Shown: positions 15,444-18,243 of the stretch, piece by piece
Layout: each line of letters opens with the position of its first letter
Position numbering within the stretch: position 1 is the stretch's first letter
From: an uncultured Paracoccus sp.
Lineage (GTDB): Bacteria > Pseudomonadota > Alphaproteobacteria > Rhodobacterales > Rhodobacteraceae
Length of the DNA stretch: 18,243 bases
Direction: 5' to 3'
NCBI GenBank assembly: GCA_934533075.1
Contig: CAKTBJ010000046.1
Coordinates: 1-18,243 of the forward strand
The notes under the pieces: generated by a model
Told to the model about the DNA's origin: nothing
The model's database searches: none
The model's input: only the letters and a program-made list of their open reading frames with translations
Position numbers and translations under genes: made by a program

Positions 15444-15461
15444 GCCGGCACGGCGTGGGCG

Positions 15462-15524
15462 GCCCGACTTACCCACACCCTCCGACTCCTGTGGGGGTCT
15501 CCGGGTGTGGATAAGTCTGCGTGA
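15462..15524 (-). repeat. Extragenic palindromic element, copy 2 (inverted relative to copy 1)
   Basis: The core hairpin is 15466-15517 and nearly symmetric. Arms GACTTACCCACACCC and GGGTGTGGATAAGTC are complementary except for one wobble. A TCC/TCC internal loop follows, then inner arms GACTCC/GGGGTC around TGTG. It lies 22 bp past the end of the triple-repeat gene, between convergent genes. It matches copy 1 at 10103-10163 in reverse complement. The arms include TTACCCACA (plus, 15469-15477) and an exact DnaA-box 9-mer TTATCCACA (minus, 15506-15514). Confidence 0.8.
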
Positions 15525-15637
15525 TCTGCGTGCGCGGGCCTGGGAGGGTGCCGGGCATCCGCGTCGACGCGCGGGGATGGATCGGGACGGCCATCCGGGA
15601 AGGCCGGGCGAGCGCGCGGCCGCGCCCTTCCTGAGAG

Positions 15638-15667
15638 GGGAAAGCGGGCGGTGAAGCCCGCTTTCCC
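15638..15667 (-). terminator. Terminator-type hairpin after metH
   Basis: Perfect 12-bp arms GGGAAAGCGGGC and GCCCGCTTTCCC around a 6-nt loop, 5 bp past the metH stop codon. Two more pairs can form outside, one of them a wobble. On the minus strand the hairpin runs into TTTCCCCTCTC, a pyrimidine-rich rather than U-rich tail. It is the strongest terminator candidate in the window and could also stop plus-strand transcripts from the pdh side. Confidence 0.7.
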
Positions 15668-15672
15668 TTGGC

Positions 15673-18243
<2,571 letters not shown>

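Noticed and set aside
15551..15630. Short GC palindromes between the repeated element and the metH terminator (for example CGCGTCGACGCG and GCGCGGCCGCGC)
   Set aside because: Short all-GC palindromes are expected by chance at this composition, and nothing positions them as a site.

Overview
The window looks like chromosomal DNA of a GC-rich alphaproteobacterium of the Rhodobacterales, most likely Paracoccus or a close relative. This rests on the very high GC content, the protein style, a pyruvate dehydrogenase cluster whose E1-beta carries its own lipoyl domain, an ftsB-like gene just upstream of pdhA, and a ppx/rlmE and hfq/hflX neighbourhood. No tRNA, rRNA, insertion sequence, phage gene or CRISPR array is seen. 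Most of the content is core or transport metabolism.

Layout. Positions 1-3659 (minus strand) hold a polyamine-type ABC importer read in the order ATPase, periplasmic binding protein, first permease; the permease runs off the left edge and a second permease probably follows outside. A membrane-anchored protein of unknown function with a Gly-rich tail (3875-4609) lies upstream. Positions 5046-8696 (minus) hold ppx, rlmE, hfq and hflX: polyphosphate/alarmone turnover, 23S rRNA methylation, the RNA chaperone and a ribosome-rescue GTPase. The hfq stop codon directly abuts a TTG start of hflX in the same frame.

Positions 8855-10014 are a divergent pair, an OsmC-family peroxidase (minus) and a GntR/FCD regulator (plus). 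They share a 62-bp gap holding a perfect 14-bp AT-rich palindrome, probably the regulator's operator. Next come ftsB (10325-10636) and the pdhA-pdhB-pdhC operon (10845-14603), which encodes E1-alpha, E1-beta and E2 of pyruvate dehydrogenase; E3 does not follow. Directly behind E2 is a gene for a secreted protein made of three copies of a two-cysteine acidic repeat (14637-15443). On the opposite strand, 15673-18243 is the C-terminal two thirds of cobalamin-dependent methionine synthase MetH, cut by the right edge.

The least explained parts are: (i) a roughly 60-bp extragenic palindromic element present twice in inverted orientation (10103-10163 and 15462-15524), whose stem arms contain DnaA-box-like 9-mers, one an exact TTATCCACA; (ii) the triple-repeat secreted protein in the pdh transcription unit; (iii) the osmC/gntR control region; (iv) the near-identical DNA of the first lipoyl domains of pdhB and pdhC. 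I did not find a clearly new multi-gene system. All functional assignments come from motif reading, without database searches.
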